From assembly GCF_000014565.1 (NCBI RefSeq), contig NC_008268.1, forward strand, positions 7,692,501-7,756,500: a stretch of DNA of 64,000 nucleotides, given 5' to 3'. Under the pieces are notes generated by a model. That model did not search any database, was not told the origin of the DNA, and saw only the letters and a program-made list of their open reading frames with translations. This DNA is from Rhodococcus jostii RHA1 (lineage in GTDB: Bacteria; Actinomycetota; Actinomycetes; Mycobacteriales; Mycobacteriaceae). The position numbers and the translations under genes were made by a program. This document shows, piece by piece, positions 9,031-20,342 of the stretch. How positions within the stretch are numbered: position 1 is the first letter of the stretch; every line of letters starts with the position of its first letter.

Positions 9031-9776
9031 AAACGGAAACGACACCACGTGCAACGACGGAAAGCGCAGTTCACGCGCCTTCCTCGGCGGCGCCTGTCGG
9101 AACCGCGTCACCCGTCGCCGTCGGCCACGAAGGCCATACCCGCGCTGCCGTCGTGAAGCTCCTCCTCGAGGAGGGACCGATCACCGCATCGGAAATCGGA
9201 ACCCGCCTCGGCCTCAGTGCCGCCGGTGTCCGCCGGCACCTCGACGCACTCCTGGACTCCGGTGAGGCGCGCGAGGCGTCCTCCGTCGCCGTGCGTCACC
9301 GCGGACGAGGGCGACCCGCCAAATACTTCCAGATCACCGCCAAGGGCCGCGGCAGGCTCGGACACGCGTACGACGACCTCGCCGGCGCGGCCATGCGTCA
9401 ACTGCGGGAGGTCGGGGGAGACGCTGCGATCACCGATTTCGCTCGTCGCAGAGTCCAGGCGATCGTCGGAAACGTGACCCCGGCCGCCGATCAGAGCGCC
9501 GAAGGCCTCGAAACCACCGCCGACGCCATCGCCGACGCGTTCACGACCGCGGGGTTCGCGGCGTCGACACGCCCGGTGGGCAACGGCGTGCAGATCTGCC
9601 AGCACCACTGCCCGGTCTCGCACGTGGCCGAGGAGTTCCCGGAACTGTGCGAAGCCGAGCAGGAAGCGTTCGCCCAATTGCTCGGCACCCACGTCCAGCG
9701 GCTCGCGACCATCGCGAACGGCGACTGCGCATGCACCACCCACGTTCCACTCGTCCCGCCGTCCGGTCCCAAATAA
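9027..9776 (+). CDS. sufR: SufR-type iron-sulfur transcriptional repressor
   Basis: A 249-residue DNA-binding regulator heading the suf operon (Rv1460 position). A winged helix lies at about residues 38-90 ([19 protein letters not shown] followed by [18 protein letters not shown]). The C-terminal half has cysteines at 191, 195, 208, 234 and 236 (CQHHC, LCEAE, DCACTTH), enough to bind the Fe-S cluster that SufR senses. I took the GTG at 9027; an upstream in-frame GTG at 8991 overlaps the -35 box and is unlikely. It should repress its own promoter when cluster supply is sufficient. Confidence 0.9.
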   Translation: MKTETTPRATTESAVHAPSSAAPVGTASPVAVGHEGHTRAAVVKLLLEEGPITASEIGTRLGLSAAGVRRHLDALLDSGEAREASSVAVRHRGRGRPAKYFQITAKGRGRLGHAYDDLAGAAMRQLREVGGDAAITDFARRRVQAIVGNVTPAADQSAEGLETTADAIADAFTTAGFAASTRPVGNGVQICQHHCPVSHVAEEFPELCEAEQEAFAQLLGTHVQRLATIANGDCACTTHVPLVPPSGPK

Positions 9777-9870
9777 CAACGCTTTCCCGATAGATCCCCT
9801 AGTCAGCAACCGTTTTCCACCGGCGACCAGCCCTCGCCGGTCTCGTAACAAGACTCCGGAAGGAGCTCGC

Positions 9871-11331
9871 ATGACCGTCACATCAGACCAGGTGACATCC
9901 ACTGCGTCGGCCAACGCCGAGCCGCTCACGCAGGAAGAGACCATCGCGTCACTCGGGCATTACGGGTACGGCTGGTCCGATTCCGACGAGGCCGGTGCCA
10001 GTGCGCAGCGCGGTCTGTCCGAAGACGTCGTGCGCGACATCTCGGCGAAGAAGAGTGAGCCGGACTGGATGCTCGACATCCGCCTGCGCGCGCTGAAGAC
10101 CTTCGACAAGAAGCCGATGCCGAACTGGGGTTCGAACCTCGAGGGCATCGACTTCGACAACATCAAGTACTTCGTGCGCTCGAGCGAGAAGCAGGCCGAG
10201 AGCTGGGAAGACCTGCCCGAGGACATCAAGAACACGTACGACAAGCTGGGCATCCCCGAGGCAGAGAAGCAGCGCCTCGTCGCCGGTGTCGCGGCTCAGT
10301 ACGAGTCCGAGGTGGTGTACCACTCGATCCGTGAGGACCTCGAGGCGCAGGGCGTGATCTTCCTCGACACCGATACGGGCCTGAAGCAGCACCCCGAGCT
10401 GTTCCGGGAGTACTTCGGCACGGTCATCCCCGCCGGCGACAACAAGTTCTCCGCGCTGAACACCGCGGTGTGGTCGGGTGGCTCCTTCATCTATGTCCCG
10501 CCGGGTGTGCACGTCGACATCCCGCTGCAGGCCTACTTCCGCATCAACACGGAGAACATGGGCCAGTTCGAGCGGACCCTGATCATCGTCGACGAGGGCG
10601 CCTCGGTGCACTACGTCGAGGGCTGCACGGCGCCGATCTACAAGTCGGACTCCCTGCACTCCGCGGTCGTCGAGATCATCGTGAAGAAGGGCGGCCACTG
10701 CCGCTACACGACCATCCAGAACTGGTCGAACAACGTCTACAACCTGGTCACCAAGCGCACCAAGGTCGAGGCAGGCGGATCCATGGAGTGGATCGACGGC
10801 AACATCGGGTCGAAGGTCACCATGAAGTACCCGGCCGTCTGGATGATGGGCGAGCACGCCCGCGGCGAGGTTCTCTCCGTGGCATTCGCCGGTGAGGGAC
10901 AGCACCAGGACACCGGTGCCAAGATGCTGCACCTCGCGCCGTACACGTCGTCGACGATCATCAGCAAGTCGGTGGCACGTGGCGGCGGACGCGCGTCATA
11001 CCGCGGACTCGTCCAGGTCAACAAGGGTGCTCACGGTTCCAAGTCGACGGTCAAGTGTGACGCGCTGCTGGTCGATCAGATCAGCCGCTCGGACACCTAC
11101 CCGTACGTCGACATCCGCGAGGACGACGTGACCATGGGCCACGAGGCCACCGTCTCGAAGGTCAGCGACGACCAGCTGTTCTACCTGATGAGCCGCGGGC
11201 TCACCGAAGACGAGGCCATGGCCACGGTCGTGCGCGGCTTCGTCGAGCCGATCGCCAAGGAACTCCCGATGGAGTACGCCCTGGAACTGAACCGCCTGAT
11301 CGAACTGCAGATGGAAGGGGCGGTGGGTTAG
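9871..11331 (+). CDS. sufB: Fe-S cluster assembly scaffold SufB
   Basis: A 486-residue protein, scaffold subunit of the SufBCD complex that builds Fe-S clusters in the cytosol. It has the family segment [20 protein letters not shown] early on, the beta-helix core with [20 protein letters not shown], and the C-terminal [19 protein letters not shown] followed by [18 protein letters not shown]. It lacks an intein, whereas the M. tuberculosis SufB carries one. A good ribosome site (GGAAGGAG) precedes the ATG. Its stop overlaps the GTG of sufD by one base. Confidence 0.97.
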   Translation: MTVTSDQVTSTASANAEPLTQEETIASLGHYGYGWSDSDEAGASAQRGLSEDVVRDISAKKSEPDWMLDIRLRALKTFDKKPMPNWGSNLEGIDFDNIKYFVRSSEKQAESWEDLPEDIKNTYDKLGIPEAEKQRLVAGVAAQYESEVVYHSIREDLEAQGVIFLDTDTGLKQHPELFREYFGTVIPAGDNKFSALNTAVWSGGSFIYVPPGVHVDIPLQAYFRINTENMGQFERTLIIVDEGASVHYVEGCTAPIYKSDSLHSAVVEIIVKKGGHCRYTTIQNWSNNVYNLVTKRTKVEAGGSMEWIDGNIGSKVTMKYPAVWMMGEHARGEVLSVAFAGEGQHQDTGAKMLHLAPYTSSTIISKSVARGGGRASYRGLVQVNKGAHGSKSTVKCDALLVDQISRSDTYPYVDIREDDVTMGHEATVSKVSDDQLFYLMSRGLTEDEAMATVVRGFVEPIAKELPMEYALELNRLIELQMEGAVG

Positions 11332-12560
11332 TGACCACGCCAGAAACTGGTGTCCAGAATCTCGGAGTCGCGGGAGCCGTCGCAGGCGAGAATCCGCGGA
11401 TAGCGCGAACCGCCACCGGCTCGCCGATCAAGAACAAGGGTGAGGTCTTCACCTCGTTCGACGTCAACGCCTTCGAGGTCCCGGGTGGTCGCGACGAGGT
11501 CTGGCGGTTCACACCGCTGCGCCGACTCCGCGGACTGCACGACGGAACGGCCGTCGCGAACGGCACGGTCACCGTCGACGTCGCCGGTCCGGACTCCGTC
11601 CAGGTCGAGACCGTCGGACGAGACGACGACCGGCTGGGCAAGGCCGGCGTGCCCGCCGACCGGGTTGCCGCGCAGGCCTACTCGGGTTTCGAGACGGCCA
11701 CCGTCGTGACCGTCGGCCGTGAGGTCGAGGTCGCCGAGACCATCAACATCACGGTCACCGGCCCGGGCGAGGACAAGGTTGCCTTCGGGCACCTGCAGAT
11801 CCGGCTCGACGCCTTCGCGAAGGCGACCGTCGTCATCGACCAGCGCGGCAGCGGCACGTTCGCCGAGAACGTCGAATTCGTTCTCGGCGACAGCGCCCGC
11901 CTCACCGTGGTCGCCGTCCAGGACTGGGCGGACGACGCCGTGCACGTCGCGTCGCATCACGCGCGGCTGGGCCGTGACGCGGTGCTCCGCCACAACGCGA
12001 TCAGCCTCGGCGGCGACCTCGTCCGCCTGTCCGCGACCGTCAAGTACGACGGCCCGGGCGGCGACGCCGAACTGCTCGGCCTGTACTTCGCCGACGCCGG
12101 ACAGCACTTCGAGCAGCGACTGCTCGTGGATCACTCGCAGCCGCACTGCAAGTCCAACGTGGTCTACAAGGGCGCCCTGCAGGGTGATCCGAATTCGGGC
12201 AAGCCCGACGCCCACACCGTGTGGATCGGCGACGTGCTGATCCGCGCCGCGGCCGAAGGTACCGACACGTTCGAGCTGAACCGCAATCTCGTCCTGACGG
12301 ACGGTGCACGCGCCGACTCGGTACCGAACCTGGAGATCGAGACCGGTGAGATCGTGGGTGCCGGCCACGCCAGCGCCACGGGACGATTCGACGACGAGCA
12401 GTTGTTCTACCTGCGCGCCCGCGGAATCCCCGAAGATGCGGCACGGCGACTCGTCGTGCGCGGGTTCTTCCACGAGATCATCAACAAGATCGCCGTCGCC
12501 GAGATTCGCGAGCGCCTCGAGGCAGCTGTCGAGGCCGAACTCGCCGCAGTCGGCGTGTGA
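11331..12560 (+). CDS. sufD: Fe-S cluster assembly protein SufD
   Basis: A 409-residue paralogue of SufB that completes the SufBC2D scaffold and helps iron entry. The C-terminal half has the SufBD core (HCKSNVVYKGALQGDPNSG, then GHASATGRFDDEQLFYLRARG and IINKIAVAEIRERLEAAVEA). The GTG start at 11331 shares its G with the sufB TAG stop, so translation is coupled. The N-terminal region contains WRFTPLRRLRGL, typical of SufD. Confidence 0.95.
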   Translation: MTTPETGVQNLGVAGAVAGENPRIARTATGSPIKNKGEVFTSFDVNAFEVPGGRDEVWRFTPLRRLRGLHDGTAVANGTVTVDVAGPDSVQVETVGRDDDRLGKAGVPADRVAAQAYSGFETATVVTVGREVEVAETINITVTGPGEDKVAFGHLQIRLDAFAKATVVIDQRGSGTFAENVEFVLGDSARLTVVAVQDWADDAVHVASHHARLGRDAVLRHNAISLGGDLVRLSATVKYDGPGGDAELLGLYFADAGQHFEQRLLVDHSQPHCKSNVVYKGALQGDPNSGKPDAHTVWIGDVLIRAAAEGTDTFELNRNLVLTDGARADSVPNLEIETGEIVGAGHASATGRFDDEQLFYLRARGIPEDAARRLVVRGFFHEIINKIAVAEIRERLEAAVEAELAAVGV

Positions 12561-12605
12561 CCCGAGCCGCCGGACCACTACTTCCCATTTCTTCGAAGGA
12601 TCACA

Positions 12606-13415
12606 ATGTCTACCCCTGACGCTTCCACCCCCGAAATCTCGGTCCTGGAAATCAAGGACCTGCACGTCGACGTCGCGAACACCGACGAGAACGCTGACCC
12701 GATCAACATCCTCAAGGGTGTGAACCTGACGGTTCGTTCCGGCGAGACCCACGCGATCATGGGACCCAACGGGTCCGGCAAGTCGACGCTGTCGTACGCC
12801 ATCGCGGGTCACCCCAAGTACCAGATCACCTCGGGCACCATCACCCTCAACGGTGAGAACGTCCTCGAGATGAGCGTCGACGAGCGTGCCCGCGCCGGAC
12901 TGTTCCTCGCGATGCAGTACCCCGTCGAGGTTCCCGGCGTCTCCATGTCCAACTTCCTGCGCACCGCGGCCACCGCAGTCCGCGGCGAGGCCCCGAAGCT
13001 CCGTCACTGGGTGAAGGAAGTCAAGGAAGCGCTGACCGAGCTGGACATCGACCCCTCGTTCGGCGAGCGCAGCGTCAACGAAGGCTTCTCCGGTGGTGAG
13101 AAGAAGCGCCACGAGATCCTGCAGCTCGGTCTCCTGAAGCCGAAGATCGCGATCCTCGACGAGACCGACTCCGGTCTCGACGTCGACGCCCTGCGCGTCG
13201 TCTCCGAGGGCGTGAACCGCTACAAGGAGCGCCAGCACGGCGGAATCCTGTTGATCACGCACTACACGCGCATCCTCCGATACATCAAGCCGGAGTACGT
13301 CCACGTGTTCGTCGGCGGTCGTGTCGTCGAGTCGGGCGGACCGGAACTGGCCGACGAGCTCGAGGCGAAGGGCTACGAGCGCTTCACCCAGGCTGCAGCA
13401 ACGCAAGGAGCATAA
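12606..13415 (+). CDS. sufC: Fe-S assembly ATPase SufC
   Basis: A 269-residue ABC-type ATPase, motor of SufBC2D. Walker A is GPNGSGKSTLSYAI near residue 55, the signature is FSGGEKKRHEILQL near 163, and Walker B is IAILDETDSGLDVDALR near 182, with the SufC-specific ETDSGLD. A typical Gly/Lys loop precedes FLAMQYPVEVPGVSMSNFL. It lies 45 bases after sufD with a GAAGGA ribosome site and is part of the same operon. Confidence 0.97.
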   Translation: MSTPDASTPEISVLEIKDLHVDVANTDENADPINILKGVNLTVRSGETHAIMGPNGSGKSTLSYAIAGHPKYQITSGTITLNGENVLEMSVDERARAGLFLAMQYPVEVPGVSMSNFLRTAATAVRGEAPKLRHWVKEVKEALTELDIDPSFGERSVNEGFSGGEKKRHEILQLGLLKPKIAILDETDSGLDVDALRVVSEGVNRYKERQHGGILLITHYTRILRYIKPEYVHVFVGGRVVESGGPELADELEAKGYERFTQAAATQGA

Positions 13416-15189
<1,774 letters not shown>

Positions 15190-15193
<4 letters not shown>

Positions 15194-15609
15194 GCGAGAC
15201 GCAGACGCCGGAGGCGGACGCCACGGCCGTACCGGAGCAGGCGACGGCCGACCAAGGCGGCGAGACCGCCACCGCCGCGTCGGGTGCGATTACCGACCCG
15301 AAACGCCTCGAGGAGCTCGAGGAGGCGATGCGTGACGTCGTCGACCCCGAACTCGGCATCAACGTCGTCGACCTCGGTCTCGTGTACGGGATCACCGAGG
15401 AAGAGGACGTCGTGACCCTCGACATGACGCTCACGTCGGCGGCCTGCCCGCTGACCGATGTCATCGAGGACCAGTCGCGGGGCGCGCTCGTGCGCAGCGG
15501 TCTGTGCAACGAACTGAAGATCAACTGGGTGTGGCTCCCGCCGTGGGGCCCCGACAAGATCACCGAGGACGGCCGCGAGCAGTTGCGCGCGCTCGGCTTC
15601 ACGGTCTGA
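15190..15609 (+). CDS. sufT: SufT-like MIP18/DUF59 Fe-S maturation factor
   Basis: A 139-residue protein with an acidic, Ala/Glu-rich N-terminus of about 40 residues followed by a MIP18 domain (RDVVDPELGINVVDLGLVY, then TLTSAACPLTDVIEDQ with the conserved Cys-Pro). Members help load Fe-S clusters into client proteins. It is the last gene of the suf operon (Rv1466 position), coupled to sufU by ATGA, and is followed by a strong palindromic terminator. Confidence 0.92.
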
Positions 15610-15626
15610 CCACCCACCACGGGTAA

Positions 15627-15670
15627 CGCGGAGGGGCTCGGCGAGATGCATCTCGCCGAGCCCCTCCGCG
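15627..15670. terminator. 44-bp perfect palindrome between sufT and ku
   Basis: Two 22-base arms starting CGCGGAGGGGCTCGGCG meet at the central GATGCATC with no mismatch. It sits just after the sufT stop and just after the stop of ku on the other strand, so it can form a GC-rich hairpin in either transcript and should work as a bidirectional terminator. No long T run follows, which is usual in actinobacteria. Confidence 0.85.
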
Positions 15671-15675
15671 TCGGT

Positions 15676-16572
15676 TCAGGCGCGCTTGCGTTCCGAACTG
15701 GATGATTTCGCTGTGGCCTTCTTCGCCGCCGTCTTGGCCGGAGCTTTCTTCGCCGGCTTCTTCTTGGCCGGTGCGGCCTTCTTCCCGGCGGCGTCGACGC
15801 TGCGCTGCAGGGCCGCCACCAGATCCACCACTTCGGCGTCCTCGCCGCTCTTCTCGACCTCGGCGACGGGGATGACCTTCTTGCCGCCCGACTCGATCAT
15901 CTCGTCGAGCAGTTCACGCAACTGCACCTGGTAGTCGTCGGTGAATTCGGTGGGGTCGAAGTCGTCGGCCATGCTGTCGACGAGCGTCTCGGCCATCGCG
16001 AGTTCCTTCGCCTTCGGCTTGTCGACGCCGTCGAGCGAGGAGAACTCGGCGACGCGTACCTCGTCCGGCCACAGCAGCGTCTGGATCACCAGCACCCCGT
16101 CGCGTGACCGCATCGCGGCCAGTCGGGTGCGCTGCCGGAGGGTGAAGTGGACGAGGGCTGTGCGGTCGCTGTTCTCGAGGGCAGTCGCGAGAAGGACATA
16201 CGCCTTCGGAGAGCTGGAATCCGGTTCGAGGAAGTAACTCTTCTCGAACAGAATGGGATCGATCTGTTCGGTCGGCACGAACTGCAGAACGGGAATCTCG
16301 TGTTTCTCGGCGGCAGGCAGTTTCCCGAAATCATCGTCCGTCAACACCACGCGCACGCCGTCGTCGGAGTCGTAGGCCTTGTCGATATCGGCGTATTGGA
16401 CGACGTTGCCGCATTCGGAGCAGACGCGGTTGTATTTGATCCGGCCGCCGTCCTTGGCATGGACCTGGTGAAACCTGATGTCGTGATCCTCGGTTGCCGA
16501 ATAGACCTTGACCGGCACATTCACGAGTCCGAACGCTATCGAGCCCTTCCATATCGACCGCATGCGTTCCAT
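15676..16572 (-). CDS. ku: DNA end-binding protein Ku
   Basis: A 298-residue bacterial Ku, which forms a ring on DNA ends and recruits LigD for non-homologous end joining. The N-terminus MRSIWKGSIAFGLVNVPVKVYSAT is diagnostic. A zinc-finger-like CSECG segment follows near residue 54. The last 35 residues are a Lys/Ala/Pro tail (KKAAPAKKKPAKKAP), the DNA-binding extension found in mycobacterial Ku. ATG 16572 has AAAGGAGA upstream at good spacing; ATG 16563 would drop MER. No ligD is within the window. Confidence 0.96.
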   Translation of the reverse strand: MERMRSIWKGSIAFGLVNVPVKVYSATEDHDIRFHQVHAKDGGRIKYNRVCSECGNVVQYADIDKAYDSDDGVRVVLTDDDFGKLPAAEKHEIPVLQFVPTEQIDPILFEKSYFLEPDSSSPKAYVLLATALENSDRTALVHFTLRQRTRLAAMRSRDGVLVIQTLLWPDEVRVAEFSSLDGVDKPKAKELAMAETLVDSMADDFDPTEFTDDYQVQLRELLDEMIESGGKKVIPVAEVEKSGEDAEVVDLVAALQRSVDAAGKKAAPAKKKPAKKAPAKTAAKKATAKSSSSERKRA

Positions 16573-16603
16573 GATGGTCTCCTTTTCGCGTTCGCGCGAC
16601 AGT

Positions 16604-17752
16604 TCATCGAACTTCCCGGCGAAGCGTCGAACGGAGAATCACACTGCGGATATCGCCGGAGGATGCCCGAAACATCCGCCCCATTGCCGACAGGGTGCCG
16701 CGCGGATTCGATCGTTCAGATAGATATGCCGCCTGGAGTTGTGGCGGCAGATCGAAGAAATGCTCGAAGAATTCGGGGACGTGTTCCGCATCCAGATTCA
16801 GGAGGACGCGGAGACCAACCGACCGCAGGGACGCGACGGTGCGGGCCTTCCACGACCACAGTCGCGCGTTCGAACCGTCACGAAGATCGCGGGCTAGAAC
16901 ATCTGCGCACAGGAGCGACGCTGCGACGCTGTAGCCCGTTCCGGGGTGCATCAACCCGGCGCGGGCCCCGAAGCGCACCTGATCCGAGCTGTGGGCACGA
17001 CCCGCCTCGGGAGGTGGCTCGACGGCGAATCTGACTCTCTCGACGTCCGAATGGGACGGCGCGGTGACGCCCCGCTGTCGGAGTCGGTCGTGGAGTCGGG
17101 TGGCGAGTTCCGAGATCGGGAGTGGCGGGCGACCGACCAGGCAGGTCTCTTCGAGCAGGAACCGGTCGTGCGCGAGCGGAACCCCGTAGAGGAAGGACGG
17201 CGCGTCCGAGGGTGATGTGCCGTTGTCGCGGCGCCAGTCCATGAACACCGCGGCCTCGCCGGCGAGCGCATGTGCGGCCGTGTCGGGGTCCACCACGACG
17301 CCGTATGCCGTCTGCTGGGCGAGGTCGGGGCTGTCGCCGGTGCCGCGGGCGTCGACGACGACATGCGCCTCCAGCGTGGACCCTCCGTCCAGCTGGACGG
17401 AGGTGGGGGAGAGGTCCACGGCTCTGCCTGGGAGAACAGTTCCACATTCCCTACTGAGTATTGATTGCAGTAAGGGTGTATTCAAAACACAATAGGTGCG
17501 ATCGATGATGTGGCGACGTGTCGTCCAGGCTGCCGGGCGAGAAGTTCTCGTTTCGACCGCGTCCCTCGGGAGCCAGCTGGGGAGCTCGTCTTCCCACGCC
17601 GCGTACGTCGCGGTCCACGATCTGCGGGGGAGTGGGTCGACCGAGACGACCGTCGCACCGAGAGCCGTGGCCCTGTGTGCCAGGGCGCGGCCGGCAGGCC
17701 CGAGGCCCACGATCGCAACGTCCCAGATCGCTGGGCGGGGAGATGCTGTCAC
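16604..17752 (-). CDS. crtL: lycopene beta-cyclase, CrtL/CrtLm type
   Basis: A 382-residue FAD-dependent cyclase that closes a beta-ring on lycopene. The N-terminal dinucleotide fold is WDVAIVGLGPAGRALAHRA; the family motifs DARGTGDSPDLAQQTAYG near residue 155 and PSFLYGVPLAHDRFLLEETCLVGRP near 210 are present, as is the FGARAGLMHPGTGYSVA segment. Close relatives in Rhodococcus (CrtLm) are monocyclases giving gamma-carotene-type pigments; mono- versus bicyclase activity cannot be read from sequence. GTG 17752 is chosen as it falls just before the dinucleotide fold; the ribosome site is weak. No other carotenoid gene is adjacent. Confidence 0.85.
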   Translation of the reverse strand: MTASPRPAIWDVAIVGLGPAGRALAHRATALGATVVSVDPLPRRSWTATYAAWEDELPSWLPRDAVETRTSRPAAWTTRRHIIDRTYCVLNTPLLQSILSRECGTVLPGRAVDLSPTSVQLDGGSTLEAHVVVDARGTGDSPDLAQQTAYGVVVDPDTAAHALAGEAAVFMDWRRDNGTSPSDAPSFLYGVPLAHDRFLLEETCLVGRPPLPISELATRLHDRLRQRGVTAPSHSDVERVRFAVEPPPEAGRAHSSDQVRFGARAGLMHPGTGYSVAASLLCADVLARDLRDGSNARLWSWKARTVASLRSVGLRVLLNLDAEHVPEFFEHFFDLPPQLQAAYLSERSNPRGTLSAMGRMFRASSGDIRSVILRSTLRREVR

Positions 17753-17807
17753 GCAGCAAGCCTGACACGGGGGCCGAGATCCCTGTCGAAACAAGCCTCC
17801 GTTCCAA

Positions 17808-17844
17808 AGTCGGACCCGGACGGAACTACAATATTTACCGAACT
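17808..17844. repeat. direct repeat copy 1 upstream of crtL
   Basis: A 37-base element that shares 29 positions with 18108-18144. The conserved parts are CCCGGACGGAAC at the left, a central TTT, and CCGAACT at the right. Within each copy, C(G/C)GAAC half-sites recur 17 bases apart. The AT-rich centre differs between copies. It lies about 60 bases upstream of crtL and could be an activator site or an ECF-type -35 region; this is inference. Confidence 0.6.
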
Positions 17845-18107
17845 CATCGTCGTACGCTCCGAATGGCTCGGGGGAGTGGGGCTCCACCCGGCGCACGTCG
17901 CGCTCCCGTCGACTCGCCACGGCCGGCCCGGACCAGTGGGGGCGTTGAGGGGAGTGCTGACGCGTGGCCCGGCTAAGCGGGCGTGGGGGAGCGCGGTGCG
18001 TTGGACGAGATGCAATTGCGCGGGGCGGGGAACCCGGATGCGCCTGCGAGGTCCCGAAACATGCCGGTCGCGCTTCCCGGTCCACCAGGTTGGGAGTCGG
18101 TGTACTG

Positions 18108-18144
18108 AGTCGGGCCCGGACGGAACATCCTAGTTTCCCGAACT
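18108..18144. repeat. direct repeat copy 2 upstream of the ABC-F gene
   Basis: Second copy of the 37-base element, exactly 300 bases from the first and in the same orientation, with AGTCGG, CCCGGACGGAAC and CCGAACT conserved. It lies about 250 bases before the ABC-F start codon. See copy 1 for the possible role. Confidence 0.6.
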
Positions 18145-18396
18145 ACCGTGGTGGCATTCACTCATCCCACCAACCGTCGTCACCGCAGCGCACACCTCGC
18201 GACTGCATCACACCCGATCGCCAGGCCGACGACGAAGAGGCCAGAGGCTTTCTACGAGCGGATACGGCCGCGAACGTTAGCGGGATCACTGGCGGGCGTG
18301 TTCCGAGTCGCCGGCGGTCGGGTAAAATTGCTGGTTCGTGTGTTCTTTGCGCAGTTTTTCTCATTCAACGCGAGCGTCATTTTCCTAGGAGTCTTG

Positions 18397-20028
18397 TTGA
18401 TCACCGCTACCGACCTGGAAGTTCGAGCTGGAGTGCGGACGTTGCTGTCCGCGCCCGGGCCGGCTTTGCGGGTGCAGCCCGGCGACCGCATCGGGCTGGT
18501 CGGCCGCAACGGTGCCGGCAAGACGACCACCCTCCGCATTCTCGCGGGGGAGGGGGAGCCGTATGCGGGTGCCGTGGTGCGCACCGGCGACCTCGGATAC
18601 CTCCCGCAGGACCCGAAAGAAGGCGACCTCGACGTCCTCGCGAAGGACCGCGTGTTGTCCGCGCGCGGCCTCGACGCGCTGCTGCGGGACATGGAGAAGC
18701 AGCAGATCCTGATGTCGGAGGTCGTCGACGACGCCGAGCGCGACAAGGCGGTGCGCAAGTACGGCAATCTCGAGGACCGCTTCTCGGCCCTCGGGGGGTA
18801 CGAGGCAGAGAGCGAAGCCGCACGCATCTGCAACAGCCTCGGCCTGGCCGACCGCATCCTCGGCCAGCAGCTGCACACCCTGTCGGGTGGTCAGCGCCGC
18901 CGTGTCGAACTGGCGCGCATCCTGTTCGCGGCATCGGACGGTAGCGGCGGACGGTCGGACACGACCCTTCTGCTCGACGAGCCGACCAACCACCTCGACG
19001 CCGACTCGATCACCTGGCTGCGGGGATTCCTGCAGAACCACGAGGGTGGTCTGATCGTGATCAGCCACGACGTCGATCTGCTCAACGACGTCGTGAACCG
19101 GGTGTGGTTCCTCGACGCCGTGCGCGGCGAGGCCGACGTGTACAACATGAGCTGGAAGAAGTACCTCGACGCCCGCGCGACCGACGAACAGCGTCGTCGC
19201 CGTGAGCGCGCCAATGCGGAAAAGAAGGCCGGTGCGCTGCGCGCGCAGGCCGCGAAGCTCGGCGCGAAGGCCACCAAGGCGGTGGCGGCGCAGAACATGG
19301 CGAAGCGCGCCGACAAGCTGATGTCCGACCTCGACGCGGAACGCGTGTCCGACAAGGTGGCCCGGATCCGGTTCCCCGAGCCGGCCGCGTGCGGCAAGAC
19401 TCCGCTGATGGCGGAGAACCTGACCAAGGTTTACGGTTCGCTCGAGATCTTCACCGGAGTGGACCTCGCGATCGACCGTGGGTCACGCGTCGTCGTGCTC
19501 GGTCTCAACGGTGCCGGTAAGACGACGCTGCTGCGCATTCTCGGCGGCGTCGAGACGCCGGACGCGGGCGGACTCGTTCCCGGACACGGGCTGAAGATCG
19601 GCTACTTTGCGCAGGAGCACGACACACTCGACGACAACGCGTCGGTGTGGGAGAACATTCGCCACGCGGCCCCCGACACGGGGGAGCAGGAGCTGCGTTC
19701 GCTGCTCGGTGCGTTCATGTTCACCGGGCCGCAGCTCGAGCAGCCCGCGGGCACCCTGTCCGGTGGTGAGAAGACGCGTCTCGCGCTCGCGGGTCTCGTG
19801 TCGTCCGCGGCGAACGTCCTGCTGCTCGACGAGCCGACGAACAACCTCGACCCCGTTTCCCGCGAGCAGGTGCTGGACGCGCTCCGCAGCTACACTGGTG
19901 CCGTCGTGCTGGTGACACACGACCCGGGTGCGGCCGAGGCACTCGACCCGGAACGGGTCATTCTCCTGCCCGACGGCACGGAGGACCACTGGTCGCAGGA
20001 CTACCTGGAACTGATCCAGCTCGCCTGA
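18397..20028 (+). CDS. ABC-F family ATPase (ribosome-associated type)
   Basis: A 543-residue soluble protein with two ABC domains and no membrane part, as in translation-factor/antibiotic-protection ABC-F proteins (Rv1473 homologue). Walker A motifs GLVGRNGAGKTTTLRIL and VLGLNGAGKTTLLRIL, signatures LSGGQRRRVELARIL and LSGGEKTRLALAGL, and Walker B motifs LLLDEPTNHLD and LLLDEPTNNLD are all intact. A charged linker of about 80 residues (RRRRERANAEKKAGALRAQA) joins the domains. I take the TTG at 18397, which has AGGAG five bases upstream and gives the usual start ITATDLEVRAG; the frame is open further upstream but without coding character. Confidence 0.92.
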   Translation: MITATDLEVRAGVRTLLSAPGPALRVQPGDRIGLVGRNGAGKTTTLRILAGEGEPYAGAVVRTGDLGYLPQDPKEGDLDVLAKDRVLSARGLDALLRDMEKQQILMSEVVDDAERDKAVRKYGNLEDRFSALGGYEAESEAARICNSLGLADRILGQQLHTLSGGQRRRVELARILFAASDGSGGRSDTTLLLDEPTNHLDADSITWLRGFLQNHEGGLIVISHDVDLLNDVVNRVWFLDAVRGEADVYNMSWKKYLDARATDEQRRRRERANAEKKAGALRAQAAKLGAKATKAVAAQNMAKRADKLMSDLDAERVSDKVARIRFPEPAACGKTPLMAENLTKVYGSLEIFTGVDLAIDRGSRVVVLGLNGAGKTTLLRILGGVETPDAGGLVPGHGLKIGYFAQEHDTLDDNASVWENIRHAAPDTGEQELRSLLGAFMFTGPQLEQPAGTLSGGEKTRLALAGLVSSAANVLLLDEPTNNLDPVSREQVLDALRSYTGAVVLVTHDPGAAEALDPERVILLPDGTEDHWSQDYLELIQLA

Positions 20029-20101
20029 GCACTGCGCGTAGATATCGCCGTCGCGGGGCTCTACCGTGGAAACCACCGTCGCTCGCCGACTGGAGGAGTT
20101 C

Positions 20102-20317
20102 ATGGCTGACATCGGGGTCTTCGCCAAGAGCGCTCGGATCACGGGACCGTCGCGCGCCGATCTGCAGGCGGAGCTGAAGGAGCGCTACCAGGCCGGAGCG
20201 AGTATTCGTTCCCTCGCCCGTGAAATGGGGAGATCGTACGGATTCGTCCGCAACATTCTTGCGGAGTCCGAGGTGGAGCTCCGCGGACGAGGCGGAGCTC
20301 ACCGTCGCAAGACCTGA
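20102..20317 (+). CDS. small helix-turn-helix protein (Rv1473A-like)
   Basis: A 71-residue protein, MADIGVFAKSARITGPSRAD onward, whose middle (LKERYQAGASIRSLAREMG then SYGFVRNILAESEVELR) is a single helix-turn-helix of the resolvase/homeodomain-like kind. The C-terminus is basic. GGAGGAG lies just before the ATG. An upstream GTG at 20066 would add 12 residues and sits at a TACCGT box, so it could also be used. It occupies the Rv1473A place. The target is unknown. Confidence 0.75.
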   Translation: MADIGVFAKSARITGPSRADLQAELKERYQAGASIRSLAREMGRSYGFVRNILAESEVELRGRGGAHRRKT

Positions 20318-20342
20318 CCGGTGTCGGTGGGGGAGTGCGGTG

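Larger units (their letters stand above)
17753..18396. other. non-coding region between crtL and the ABC-F gene
   Basis: About 640 bases without a convincing gene. It holds two copies of a 37-base imperfect direct repeat exactly 300 bases apart (listed separately) and, near its right end, a promoter-like pair TTCCGA (18301) and TAAAAT (18323-18328) about 70 bases before the ABC-F start. Open frames here have poor composition and no recognisable homology. It serves as the divergent control region of crtL and the ABC-F gene. Confidence 0.6.
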
